A DNA stretch of 64,000 nucleotides, from NCBI GenBank assembly GCA_028875075.1, contig JAPPGF010000012.1, positions 461 to 64,460 of the forward strand. Direction: 5' to 3'. The translations under genes were made by a program, and so were the position numbers. Source of the stretch: Gemmatimonadota bacterium. Its GTDB lineage: Bacteria; Gemmatimonadota; Gemmatimonadetes; Longimicrobiales; Gaopeijiaceae. Below the pieces are notes generated by a model, which made no database searches, was not told the origin of the DNA, and worked only from the letters and a program-made list of their open reading frames with translations. Numbering within the stretch: position 1 is the first letter of the stretch; every line of letters begins with the position of its first letter. This document shows, piece by piece, positions 51,936 through 60,857 of the stretch.

Positions 51936-52736
51936 TCAGGTCCAGTAAGACGCGAGCAACACCCCACCGAAGACGATTCGATACCAGGCGAACGGGACGA
52001 ACGTGTGTTTCTTGACGAAGCCGAGGAACGCCCTCACCACGAGCAAGGCGGACACGAACGAGACGCCGAATCCTATGGCGAACACGGGAACGAGTTCGGG
52101 GGAATAGAGATCGAGGCTGCCCATCAACTCGTACCCGGTCGCGGCCAGCATGACCGGGATCGCGAGAAAGAAAGAGAATTCTGTCGCCGCAACGCGTGAG
52201 GCACCCAGGCCGAGAGCGCCCATGATCGTGGCTCCGGAGCGCGAGACGCCGGGAATCAGGGCAAGGGTCTGGGCTAGCCCGATCCCGAGCGCCTGGGCGG
52301 GTGTGATGTCATCGACAGTCTCGGTCCTGGGCGGGCGGTGCCATCGCTCGACGGCCAGGATCAGCATCCCCCCAACGACGAGCGACGCCGACACGACCAC
52401 GGGGTCGAAGAATCGCTCCGTGATGATGTCGTGGATCAACAAGCCTAGCACGGCAGCTGGTGCGAAGGCGATCGCGACGTTCAGCAGGAAGCGTCGCGCC
52501 ACGGGGTCGGTGCGGCAGCCGGTGAGCGAGCACACCACCTTGACTCTCTCCACCCATAGCACGGCGAGAATGGCGCCCAGCTGGATCACGATGTCGAAGG
52601 TGACGGCCACCTCGCCTTCGAAAGAAAGCCAGCGGCCGACGAGAATCAGGTGGCCGGTCGAGGATACGGGAATGAACTCGGTCGTGCCTTCTACCAAGCC
52701 CAGAACCAGTGCCTTCGCCCAGGTCAACAGGTCCAA
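51936..52736 (-). CDS. uppP: Undecaprenyl-diphosphate phosphatase
   Basis: LVLGLVEGTTEFIPVSSTGHLIL; ALIPGVSRSGATIMGAL. Confidence 0.96.
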   Translation of the reverse strand: MDLLTWAKALVLGLVEGTTEFIPVSSTGHLILVGRWLSFEGEVAVTFDIVIQLGAILAVLWVERVKVVCSLTGCRTDPVARRFLLNVAIAFAPAAVLGLLIHDIITERFFDPVVVSASLVVGGMLILAVERWHRPPRTETVDDITPAQALGIGLAQTLALIPGVSRSGATIMGALGLGASRVAATEFSFFLAIPVMLAATGYELMGSLDLYSPELVPVFAIGFGVSFVSALLVVRAFLGFVKKHTFVPFAWYRIVFGGVLLASYWT

Positions 52737-53098
52737 GAGCGGCTCCCAGGCGAAGGGCCACGACAGGGCACCACGAGCGGGACGAGTACTAGGCCCGAGA
52801 GATCAGAGTCACGGGCCGCCGCGTGCGTCGCGGCAGCCGATCGCCCGACACGGCTGACCCGCCGGGCCGGGGCCGTCAGTTGGCGAGCCAACATCCGAGA
52901 GTCACCGTTCGCAGCGCGTGGCGCAACGGCAGCGAGGTCGTGCCATCGGCGGTCGCAACGTCCGAATCCGTCGCATAGTCTCTCGGTGGTGCGGTCGAGT
53001 CCCCGATATGCTGACGACCGCAACGATACCGGGCGCCACGCGATGCCGCGACAGTTCGTCCCGCTGCCTGCCATCAGCGACGACGGCCGCGCGCTGGC

Positions 53099-53937
53099 CT
53101 ACGGAGCCGCCCGGGACTCCTCGACCAGGGCTCCGAGCACGAGGTTCCGGATGTCGTCGGACGGACGACCGCTCCGCAGGAGCTGAGCGTTGAGAGCTGC
53201 GCGGGCCTTACCTGTGTCCCCTACCCCGAGATACACGGCGACGGCGGCGTCGAGCACAATGGAAGGCGGCAGCAGTTGGGACACGTCGGGCTCGGTGAGC
53301 CTGAGAGCGTCGGCCGCGCTCGACGCCTGGGAGAGATCTAGGGTTCGCAGGCCCTCGAGGAGAGCGACCGACTCCCGGACAGCTGCGCGGGTGCGCCGTG
53401 GTCGGCCCGGTAGTCCCAGACTCCGTCATAGAACGTGGCATCACACCACCCCACCGCCCGGCCGTGCAGTACGCCCTCGACCAGCGCGAACCCCTGGAAC
53501 CACTCGCACCAATCGGCTGGGGGACCCTCCCCGAGCGCGCGCTCGAACGCGACGAGCCCCGAAACGGCGGGATCCCACCACGCGAACGGAGGCGTCTGCC
53601 CGCTGCGACCCACACGCGTCAGCCAGCCGGCGATCGCCCGTCGCTCCACGGGCGCGATTCCGATGACGGGCGGCGGATCATACGGCAGCGGCGCGAACCG
53701 CGCGCGTGACAGGATCCGTGTCAGGTTCACCGGATGATCGGCGAAGCTGAAGAGTCCGTCGGCCCCACCTCCCAGGAAGCGCGCCCGTTCGGCACGCGTA
53801 TCCAGGAGCGGGCGAGCATCGGTGTTGGCGGTCCACCGTTCCAGCAGCGGGCCCAACGTCCGATGATCGAATAGCAGCAGGCTCTCGAGCATGCCCGCGG
53901 TGAGCGTCCGCTTCGAGAAGCTCGGCCGGTGATCCAT
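53099..53937 (-). pseudogene. Uncharacterised protein split by a single-base frameshift near 53380-53400
   Basis: ORF 53338-53937 ends ...DYRADHGAPAQLSGSRSLSSRACEP*; the next frame continues AAVRESVALLEGLRTLDLSQASSAADALRLTEPDVSQLLPPSIVLDAAVAVYLGVGDTGKARAALNAQLLRSGRPSDDIRNLVLGALVEESRAAP*. Confidence 0.65.
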
Positions 53938-54159
53938 GCAGACCGGAGCAAGCAGCTCGCCGGACTCGGAGGAGATCGTTCAGGAAGGTACGGGCCGGGG
54001 GGATCTCAGTAAGGGCGGGCGAAGAGTTTCCGCGCTCACGGCCGAAACCTAGTCGCCCGCCGCGCGATTTCCAGTTCGGAGCGCACGTGCCGCTTGTGCC
54101 GGCCCTCGTCTGGCGAGAGGTTCCGCGCGCGAACTCCCACCTCCAGGCCCAGCCTACTC

Positions 54160-54813
54160 ATGGAACAACTGAGGGACGTCGTCGATCTCTTCCTGCACGT
54201 GGACCGCCATCTCGTCACGGTTACCACGGAGTACGGGGCGTGGACCTACGCGATCCTCTTCCTGATCATCTTCTGCGAGACCGGGCTCGTCGTCACGCCT
54301 TTCTTGCCGGGTGACTCGCTGCTCTTCGCAGCCGGCGCGTTGGCGGCCGGTCCGGGGCTGAACCCTCAGGTCCTGCTGGCGCTGCTCGTCACGGCCGCCA
54401 TCGTGGGCGACAGCGTCAATTACGCGATCGGCTCTGCGGTAGGGACACGGGCCTTCGACGGACGCTACCGGGTGCTCAAGCGGGAATACCTCGAGCGTAC
54501 GAACCGTTTCTACGTCCGTCACGGAGGAAAGACCATCGTGCTGGCCCGTTTCGTACCCATCGTGCGGACGTACGCACCGTTCGTGGCGGGCGCAGCCGGC
54601 ATGGCCTACCCGCGCTTCCTTTTCTTCAACGTCACTGGCGGCATCGTCTGGATCGCGATCTTCGTCCTAGGAGGGTACTTCTTCGGCAACCTCCCCGTGG
54701 TGGCGGAGAACTTCGGACTCGTCGTGATCGCTATTATCGTACTCTCGCTCGTGCCGATCGCCTGGGAGTACATCAGGCATCGAAGTCCTGGCCGGCACCG
54801 GACGGCGGCTTGA
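54160..54813 (+). CDS. DedA family membrane protein
   Basis: YAILFLIIFCETGLVVTPFLPGDSLLFAAGALAA...GGKTIVLARFVPIVRTYAPFVAGAAGMAYPRF. Confidence 0.94.
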   Translation: MEQLRDVVDLFLHVDRHLVTVTTEYGAWTYAILFLIIFCETGLVVTPFLPGDSLLFAAGALAAGPGLNPQVLLALLVTAAIVGDSVNYAIGSAVGTRAFDGRYRVLKREYLERTNRFYVRHGGKTIVLARFVPIVRTYAPFVAGAAGMAYPRFLFFNVTGGIVWIAIFVLGGYFFGNLPVVAENFGLVVIAIIVLSLVPIAWEYIRHRSPGRHRTAA

Positions 54814-54917
54814 GCGCCAACCCCTAGACTCACCTCGCCACAGCCGCTTACTATTTGGCTATATTCTTTTCCGTCGGCCGGCCGGCCGGGATCGTCCAGT
54901 CCAGCAAGAGAGACCTG

Positions 54918-55343
54918 ATGCGGATCACGTCCGACCTGCACCCTGCGATGTTCTTCTGTGCGTTGATCCTCTTATCCGGTTCGTCGTCTCCTGCCGCCGC
55001 ACAACTTCCTGAACCCCGCTCGTCCCTGTCCGGCGTCTATACCGAGGAGCAGGCCCAGGCGGGAGCCGAGATCTTCGGCAATATCTGCTCGAACTGCCAC
55101 AACGCCTCGTATCCGCTGTGGGGAACGAAGTTCATGGGCATGTGGAGCGGGCAATCGTTGTGGAAGCTCTACGAGTTCCTCTCGACCCGCATGCCGTACG
55201 GAGACGGGGGCGGGCTGACTCCCGAGCAGTATCGCGCGGTCACGGCTTACGTGCTGCAGCGAAACGGATATCCGCCCGGCGATACGCCGATCCCCGAGAC
55301 GCCGCTCGAGATCGCTTTCATCAATTTTGACCCGCACCCGTAG
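54918..55343 (+). CDS. c-type cytochrome, secreted
   Basis: Signal peptide; AGAEIFGNICSNCHN haem motif; C-terminal GLTPEQYRAVTAYVLQRNGYPPG. Confidence 0.87.
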   Translation: MRITSDLHPAMFFCALILLSGSSSPAAAQLPEPRSSLSGVYTEEQAQAGAEIFGNICSNCHNASYPLWGTKFMGMWSGQSLWKLYEFLSTRMPYGDGGGLTPEQYRAVTAYVLQRNGYPPGDTPIPETPLEIAFINFDPHP

Positions 55344-55664
55344 CCCGACGGCTAGGGGGAACACGGGCGCCACAGACGAAGAAACAGGTTCGGCACCGCG
55401 ACCGGACAGGTCCCGGGCTTAACCTGGGAAGGGCTTTCGGGAGGACACCGCGTTCCAGCACGTATGGGCTCGCATGCCAGCCCGAGGCCTCTGTCGCGAT
55501 TTGGGCGGGCTTGGCGTAGGCCTGCATGCCGGGCCCCGGTGCTCGATCGGCCGTACGGCACCGGTTCGCCGAACGTCTACGCGGACGCCCCCTCCGGGCG
55601 CCGGTACATTACTTACGCGGGTGACGCCCAGGGTCGTCGATGACGGGCCCGGACTTCACGTCGG

Positions 55665-56450
55665 TTAGGGCTCTCCGGAGGAAGTCACTGGTTTCGACGC
55701 GCTGAATGCGGTGAGCGGGGCATGGATCAGAAAGTCGTCCCAGTAGGGATCGTCCCGCTCCGTGGGCTCAAGCGCAGCGTCGACCCAGCGGAAGTCATCG
55801 AAGCCGGCAGCGCGCGCGGCGGCCTCGTACGTGGCCGGTGCAAGGTAGAAGTTCTCAAACTCGAACGCCTGACCGCTATGGTTGGTTATTCTATACTGGA
55901 TGACATCGCCTTCGCAGGGTGGATATCGGCAGGTCCTATCGAGTCCGTACTTGGCCAGTGACACACCTGGCCGAGGCGGGTTGCGGACGTTGTCATTGAA
56001 GCCGACGAATCGCCCGCCCGGCCTTAGCGCGCGGAAGCAGGTTTGGCAGAAGCGGTCCAACGCCTCCCGGGTGCGGGCATAGTTGAACAGATAGACAGCC
56101 GTCACGATGTCAAACGGAGCATCTGGCACGTATGTCGCTGCATCCTCTTGGATGTAGCGACAGCCTAGTGGGTCCGCACGTTCCTCTGCTTCGGCTAGTG
56201 CGATCATCTCCCGCGAGATGTCGACCCCGGTGACCTCCGCCGCGCCTGTCCGCTTGAATTGGCGCGTATAGACTCCTTCGCCGCACGCCAAGTCCAGCAC
56301 CGACCGTCCTCGCAGGTCACCCAACACCTTGAACAAGGTGTAGCGTTCGATGTAGTGCCGGAAGAGGAGCCATTTGGACTCCCGGTAGTGCTCGGCGATA
56401 TCGTCGTAGGCATGCTCTTTGGTCACGAAACGCTTCCCTGGCCGAGGCAC
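55665..56450 (-). CDS. Class I SAM-dependent methyltransferase
   Basis: GRSVLDLACGEGVYTRQFKRTGAAEVTGVDISREMIALAE...ALRPGGRFVGFN. Confidence 0.9.
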   Translation of the reverse strand: MPRPGKRFVTKEHAYDDIAEHYRESKWLLFRHYIERYTLFKVLGDLRGRSVLDLACGEGVYTRQFKRTGAAEVTGVDISREMIALAEAEERADPLGCRYIQEDAATYVPDAPFDIVTAVYLFNYARTREALDRFCQTCFRALRPGGRFVGFNDNVRNPPRPGVSLAKYGLDRTCRYPPCEGDVIQYRITNHSGQAFEFENFYLAPATYEAAARAAGFDDFRWVDAALEPTERDDPYWDDFLIHAPLTAFSASKPVTSSGEP

Positions 56451-57018
56451 CGGGCCATCGGGCCCACCGTACTCGGTTGAAGTCTCACCATGTCCGTGCC
56501 GCCAGTCGATCAGTACGTGGCCTTGGTTACTGAGTCAACGCCGACCCAGAGCTTCCTCGAGGCTCGCCGCTTGCTCCTGAGCATCGGGTACCGAGGGGCA
56601 TTGCCAAGTCCGGCTGCATCAGACACCGGACGTAAGTCGAACTCGACCTTACCCCCGTAGGCGCCGTGCCCGGGCAGGAGCGCGGGGCGGTCGGCCGAAC
56701 ACGCGGCCCCCGAGATGGAGTGGCTTGGCAAGCGCTCCTCGGGAAGATCTTGCGACTGTGTCTTGTGTTCGCCCCAGTTGGCTGTAGTTGGTTCGGAGTG
56801 CGCCCACTTTGACTCCCGTGGTTTGGCTGCTACGAACTTCCGCGTACGCACGTCCCGCTGCCTGCAAGTGCGATTACGAGAGAAGGCCGATAGGATGTTG
56901 TCGGGAACTCATCGCATCCGGACCTACCATCTACGAAGACGTACTCGCCGGGGCGACGGCTCCCCGCTTCTCGCTCGGACGGTCTCGTTTCGCCGCTTCG
57001 ATCCTCGAGCCCGTAGAT

Positions 57019-57650
57019 CAGACAGCTTGCCGTGAGAGGACTCACCTCGCCTGCGCTTCGGCCATCGTGTTCATTGCTTGCGGAGACCAGACGACGCCCT
57101 CCTCTGTTGCTGGCAGCGGTGCTGCCTCCGTGAAGTTCGGTTTTCTCGTTTCGGGCGACCGGCTCACTTACTGGAATGCCGCCAGGATCGCCGTAGATGA
57201 AGTCAACAGGCGCGGGGGCCTGTCGGGCCGCTCCGTCGAATTGGTCGCACAAGTGGAACTTGAGGATGCGGAGGCGGCCGTGCGGGCCGCCGAGACCATG
57301 ATCCTAACGGATCAAGTCTCCGCCCTCATTGGTCCCGATCGCCGAGCGCTCGCGCGTTCGTCGACGCGTGTAAGGCACAGTACGGGACGACCCCACCGGG
57401 GTCGACGCGGCAAGCTACCATGCAGTCCGGTTGTTCCTGGAGGCCGCAGAGCGAGCCGGCGGTCTCGACGCGGACGCTGTCAGGCGGCAGCTCTGAGCCA
57501 CCGAGCAGTACGCCGGAGCCACGCGCATCGCCCGCTACGACGGAGCTTGGCACTCGACCAAGAGCATGCCCACCGAGAACGGTACGACGAAATTCTACCG
57601 GCAGGTCGATCCATAGGCCTCGTATCCCATCTGAGCTACTCGATGCCCGG
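57019..57650 (+). pseudogene. LivJ-type ABC transporter substrate-binding protein, internally deleted and frameshifted
   Basis: SVKFGFLVSGDRLTYWNAARIAVDEVNRRGGLSGRSVELVAQVELEDAEAAVRAAETMILTDQVSALIGP, then remnants AFVDACKAQYGTTPPG / GVDAASYHAVRLFLEAAERAGGLDADAVRRQL*ATEQYAGATRIARYDGAWHSTKSM in other frames. Confidence 0.78.
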
Positions 57651-57729
57651 CTGACACATTCTCGGACCAAGCCCTTCAGGCGCCGTCCGTGCTTGCAGAG
57701 GTGTTCCGCAGGGCCGGCAGCCAGGAGGC

Positions 57730-59484
57730 TTACGCATCAGGCGCCGGCGCCTTCACGCGAATTGTGATGACGTCGGTATCGTGGTACTGCTGGTGCCGGA
57801 TCGAGGACGCGACGTGACGAAGCAGCCGCAGCGAGACTTCCCGTTCCACGCTCGGCGTGTCCATGTCTTCGCTGAGCAACGCGACCCGGTCCTGAAGGTT
57901 CTGCTCGACGTCACTCGAGGCGATGAGCTCAAGGACGGCGCTGCCGTTCTCCCTATGCGCCACAAGCTGCAGACGTCGCGCCTCCCGCGTCTCGTCGCCC
58001 TCGTCGCGCTGGAGCAGGGTCACCAAGGTCTCTTCCACCGCCGTGTCCAGGCGGTTGCGCATGATCCGACCCCACCCATGACGTGATGCGAAGTCACTTA
58101 GGAACGTCTGGATCTCAGGTAGAGCCGATAGATGGCACTGGGTCTCCATCTGCCGCCGCTGCGGCCCGGTCAATTCCACGAACATCGTCATCACGATCGC
58201 CGCCAGGCCGCCTGCCGTCATCCCGTTCTGCAGCAGGCCGCCTACGAAGCCGCCGAAGTACTCAGGGAATATGACGCCGTTCTGGAAACCCACGCCGATC
58301 CAGAATGACACTCCGACTACCAAACCCTTCCGGTAGTCTACGCCGTCCTGCACGACAATCTTCATGCCGATCACGAACAGCATTGCCATGAGAACCGTGA
58401 TGTAGGCCGCCGCGACCGGCCCCGGTATCGCCAGCAGCACAGCGAGTGCCTTCGGCAGGAACGCCATCCCGACGAACACGGCGCCCACCGCCATGCCGAC
58501 TGTACGGGCCCCAACCCCGGTGAGCTCGGTCACCGAAACGCTCGTCGAATAGGTGGTGTTCGGCATGGTGCCGGCCAGGCCCGACAAGAGGTTGCCCATT
58601 CCGTCGGCGGCCAACGCGCCCTGGACGGCGCGGAAGTCGACGGCCTGGGCGCGGCGGTAGGAGACGCGCTGGATCGCAACCGCGTCCCCGATGGTCTCGA
58701 TCGCCCCGACCAGCGTGACGAACGCGAACGCCGGAAGCAGGGCCCAGAACGTCGGCCCGAAGCTCAGGTCCAGACCCGGCCATCCACCTGATGGCACTCC
58801 CAGCCACGATGCCTCGGCTATGAGGTTCGTGTCGTAGATGCCGAAGAGACCGGCCACCACCGATCCGGCCGCCACGCCAGCGACCGGAGCCCACAAGCGG
58901 AGCGTACCTCGGGCTTTGAGGGCGAGACCGGCGATGACCAGAACCGTAGCCAGCGCGGCGAATGCGGCAGCACTCAACGACTCCCCCGGCACATCGGTCA
59001 GCATGTCGAAGATGAGCGGCATCACCGTTACCGGAATCAGCATGATGACGGTGCCCGCTACGCCCGGTGTAAGGATCCGTCGAAAAAGCGAAAGCCTGGA
59101 TGCGAGGCTGAACTGGAAGAACGAGGAGATGACCACCAGAGTGGCCAGCATCGCCGGCCCGCCTTCCGCGATGGCCGTAATACAAACCGCGATGAATGCT
59201 CCGGACGTACCCATCAACAGCACATAGCCGGCGCCGACGCGGCCGAAGCGTGCGGCTTGCGTCAAGGTGCTTACGCCGCTGATCGCCACCGCGGCGAACA
59301 CGGCCCAGGACAGGTAGGACTCGCTCCCGCCCGCCGCTCGAATCACGATCGCAGGAGTCAGTACGATGCCGGCGATGCATAGGACGGCCAGTTGCGCCCC
59401 GAGGCCCAGGGAGAGCAAGGTCGGCGGCTTCTCGTCGGGCTCGTAGCGCACACCGGCGTTCCGGTCGGTGTCCTGGACATCCAT
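57730..59484 (-). CDS. NCS2-family (uracil-xanthine) permease with C-terminal RsbW-like HATPase-fold domain
   Basis: Multi-TM permease (LLMGTSGAFIAVCITAI, LTPGVAGTVIMLIPVTVMPL, GLAGTMPNTTYSTSVSVTELTGVGAR) followed by about 140 aa FLSDFASRHGWGRIMRNRLDTAVEETLVTLLQ...SLRLLRHVASSIRHQQYHDTDVITIRV. Confidence 0.83.
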   Translation of the reverse strand: MDVQDTDRNAGVRYEPDEKPPTLLSLGLGAQLAVLCIAGIVLTPAIVIRAAGGSESYLSWAVFAAVAISGVSTLTQAARFGRVGAGYVLLMGTSGAFIAVCITAIAEGGPAMLATLVVISSFFQFSLASRLSLFRRILTPGVAGTVIMLIPVTVMPLIFDMLTDVPGESLSAAAFAALATVLVIAGLALKARGTLRLWAPVAGVAAGSVVAGLFGIYDTNLIAEASWLGVPSGGWPGLDLSFGPTFWALLPAFAFVTLVGAIETIGDAVAIQRVSYRRAQAVDFRAVQGALAADGMGNLLSGLAGTMPNTTYSTSVSVTELTGVGARTVGMAVGAVFVGMAFLPKALAVLLAIPGPVAAAYITVLMAMLFVIGMKIVVQDGVDYRKGLVVGVSFWIGVGFQNGVIFPEYFGGFVGGLLQNGMTAGGLAAIVMTMFVELTGPQRRQMETQCHLSALPEIQTFLSDFASRHGWGRIMRNRLDTAVEETLVTLLQRDEGDETREARRLQLVAHRENGSAVLELIASSDVEQNLQDRVALLSEDMDTPSVEREVSLRLLRHVASSIRHQQYHDTDVITIRVKAPAPDA

Positions 59485-60166
59485 ATGCGGTACACCTCAC
59501 ACGCAAGTGGGACAGCAGCTAGTCTGCGAAGACCATCCCGTGAGAGCCAAATGTACCCGTCCTGCGCATCGGTGAGCTCGCACCCCGTCGAACGATTGGC
59601 TCAGGGAACGCCGTGACCGTGTGGCCCCCGGCCCAGGCCCGCGAATCGCCCAACCGTAAGGCGGCATGGACTAGACGCTCTCTCGCCCAGGAGAGAGCTG
59701 ATTCCGAGATTCGTTCGAGGCGATGTCCTATCGTGGATGAGGTGGGAAGGACCGTACCGGCTTCCGGCGGACGGCTGGCGAGGACGTCCACGGCGTCGCG
59801 CGCGGCTCTGGAGTCACCCGGTTTGCTCGGGAGAGTCACTTCGCTCCCGGACGGTCGAGTACGTGAAGTCGAATTTGGCGGAACATGCCCGCCCTAGGCC
59901 TCTAGCGCGCTGTTTGCCACGCCGGGCTCAAGCGTCGTCCTCCTGCGAACCGCAGGAGCGTGGCGGAGGGTGTAAGCGCCTCGACCGGTGGCCCTTCCCG
60001 CCATAACAGACGACCCGGCACCGACATGCGGGGGGCGACGCCATTTCGAACGACCTAGGTGCGTGAGGTTCCGAACACAGAACCTGCGATGGTCATCAGC
60101 GTCTTGAGCAGGCATTCACTGTGCGCGCACTCGCCCGCGGGAACCATCCCGCGCGCGCCATCCCCG

Positions 60167-60517
60167 TCAGGACGCTACAGCGAGAGCCGCCTCGCGAGAA
60201 TCCTTGATGGGGATGATCTGGCTGAAACCGCTGATCTGAAAGACTTCCTCGATGTGGTCCTTCATGGAACAGAGAACAAGCGTTCCCTGCTGGGCCTTCA
60301 ACGCCTTAGCGGCAAGAAGGAGCACCCGCATGCCCGAGCTGCTGATGAAGTCGAGACGGCCAAAGTCTACGATCATACGCCGTTCTCCGTCGTTTACGTG
60401 CTCCATTACGACGGACTCGAACGAGCCAGCGTTTCCGCTGTCCAATCGTCCAACAGGCGAAAGCACTAGTACTTCGCCGGTTCTCTCCTTGGCGACTTCG
60501 ATCTCCATTAGATCCAC
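60167..60517 (-). CDS. STAS domain anti-sigma factor antagonist
   Basis: LVLSPVGRLDSGNAGSFESVVMEHVNDGERRMIVDFGRLDFISSSGMRVLLLAAKALKAQQGTLVLCSM; phospho-acceptor serine region ISSSGM. Confidence 0.92.
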   Translation of the reverse strand: MDLMEIEVAKERTGEVLVLSPVGRLDSGNAGSFESVVMEHVNDGERRMIVDFGRLDFISSSGMRVLLLAAKALKAQQGTLVLCSMKDHIEEVFQISGFSQIIPIKDSREAALAVAS

Positions 60518-60807
60518 CCCCCGCTGCTACGCTCACACAGCCTCGGTCTGAGACAGTGCACCCTCGACAGTCCATTGTTGAATCCTCGCGCAACTTTACT
60601 AGCGGCATAGCCATGGGACAAGGGCCAGACCGACACAGCAGGACGGGAGCCCTAGGCAGGGGTGAGCGTCTCCCGAGGGTCGTCCATCGTCAGCTCCGGG
60701 ATGACTTACACGTGCCGGCCGTGACTTGACTCACGCTCTGGACCTCCAGAACGTCTGGCTGGAGCGTACCGCCAAATGCGCACCGGGACCCGGGGTGAGC
60801 GTCGCCT

Positions 60808-60841
60808 CGCGAGGAGCCCGGGCCGGGGCGGGCTCCTCGCG
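60808..60841 (-). terminator. 13-bp perfect GC-rich hairpin just downstream of gltX
   Basis: CGCGAGGAGCCCG / CGGGCTCCTCGCG with 8-nt loop, 17 nt past the gltX stop; no U-tract. Confidence 0.6.
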
Positions 60842-60857
60842 CCATCCGCCAGTTGGC

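Noticed and set aside
59519-59839. Minus-strand 106-aa ORF between the permease and the STAS gene
   Set aside because: No recognisable domain and no convincing start context. It could be real but cannot be supported from sequence alone.
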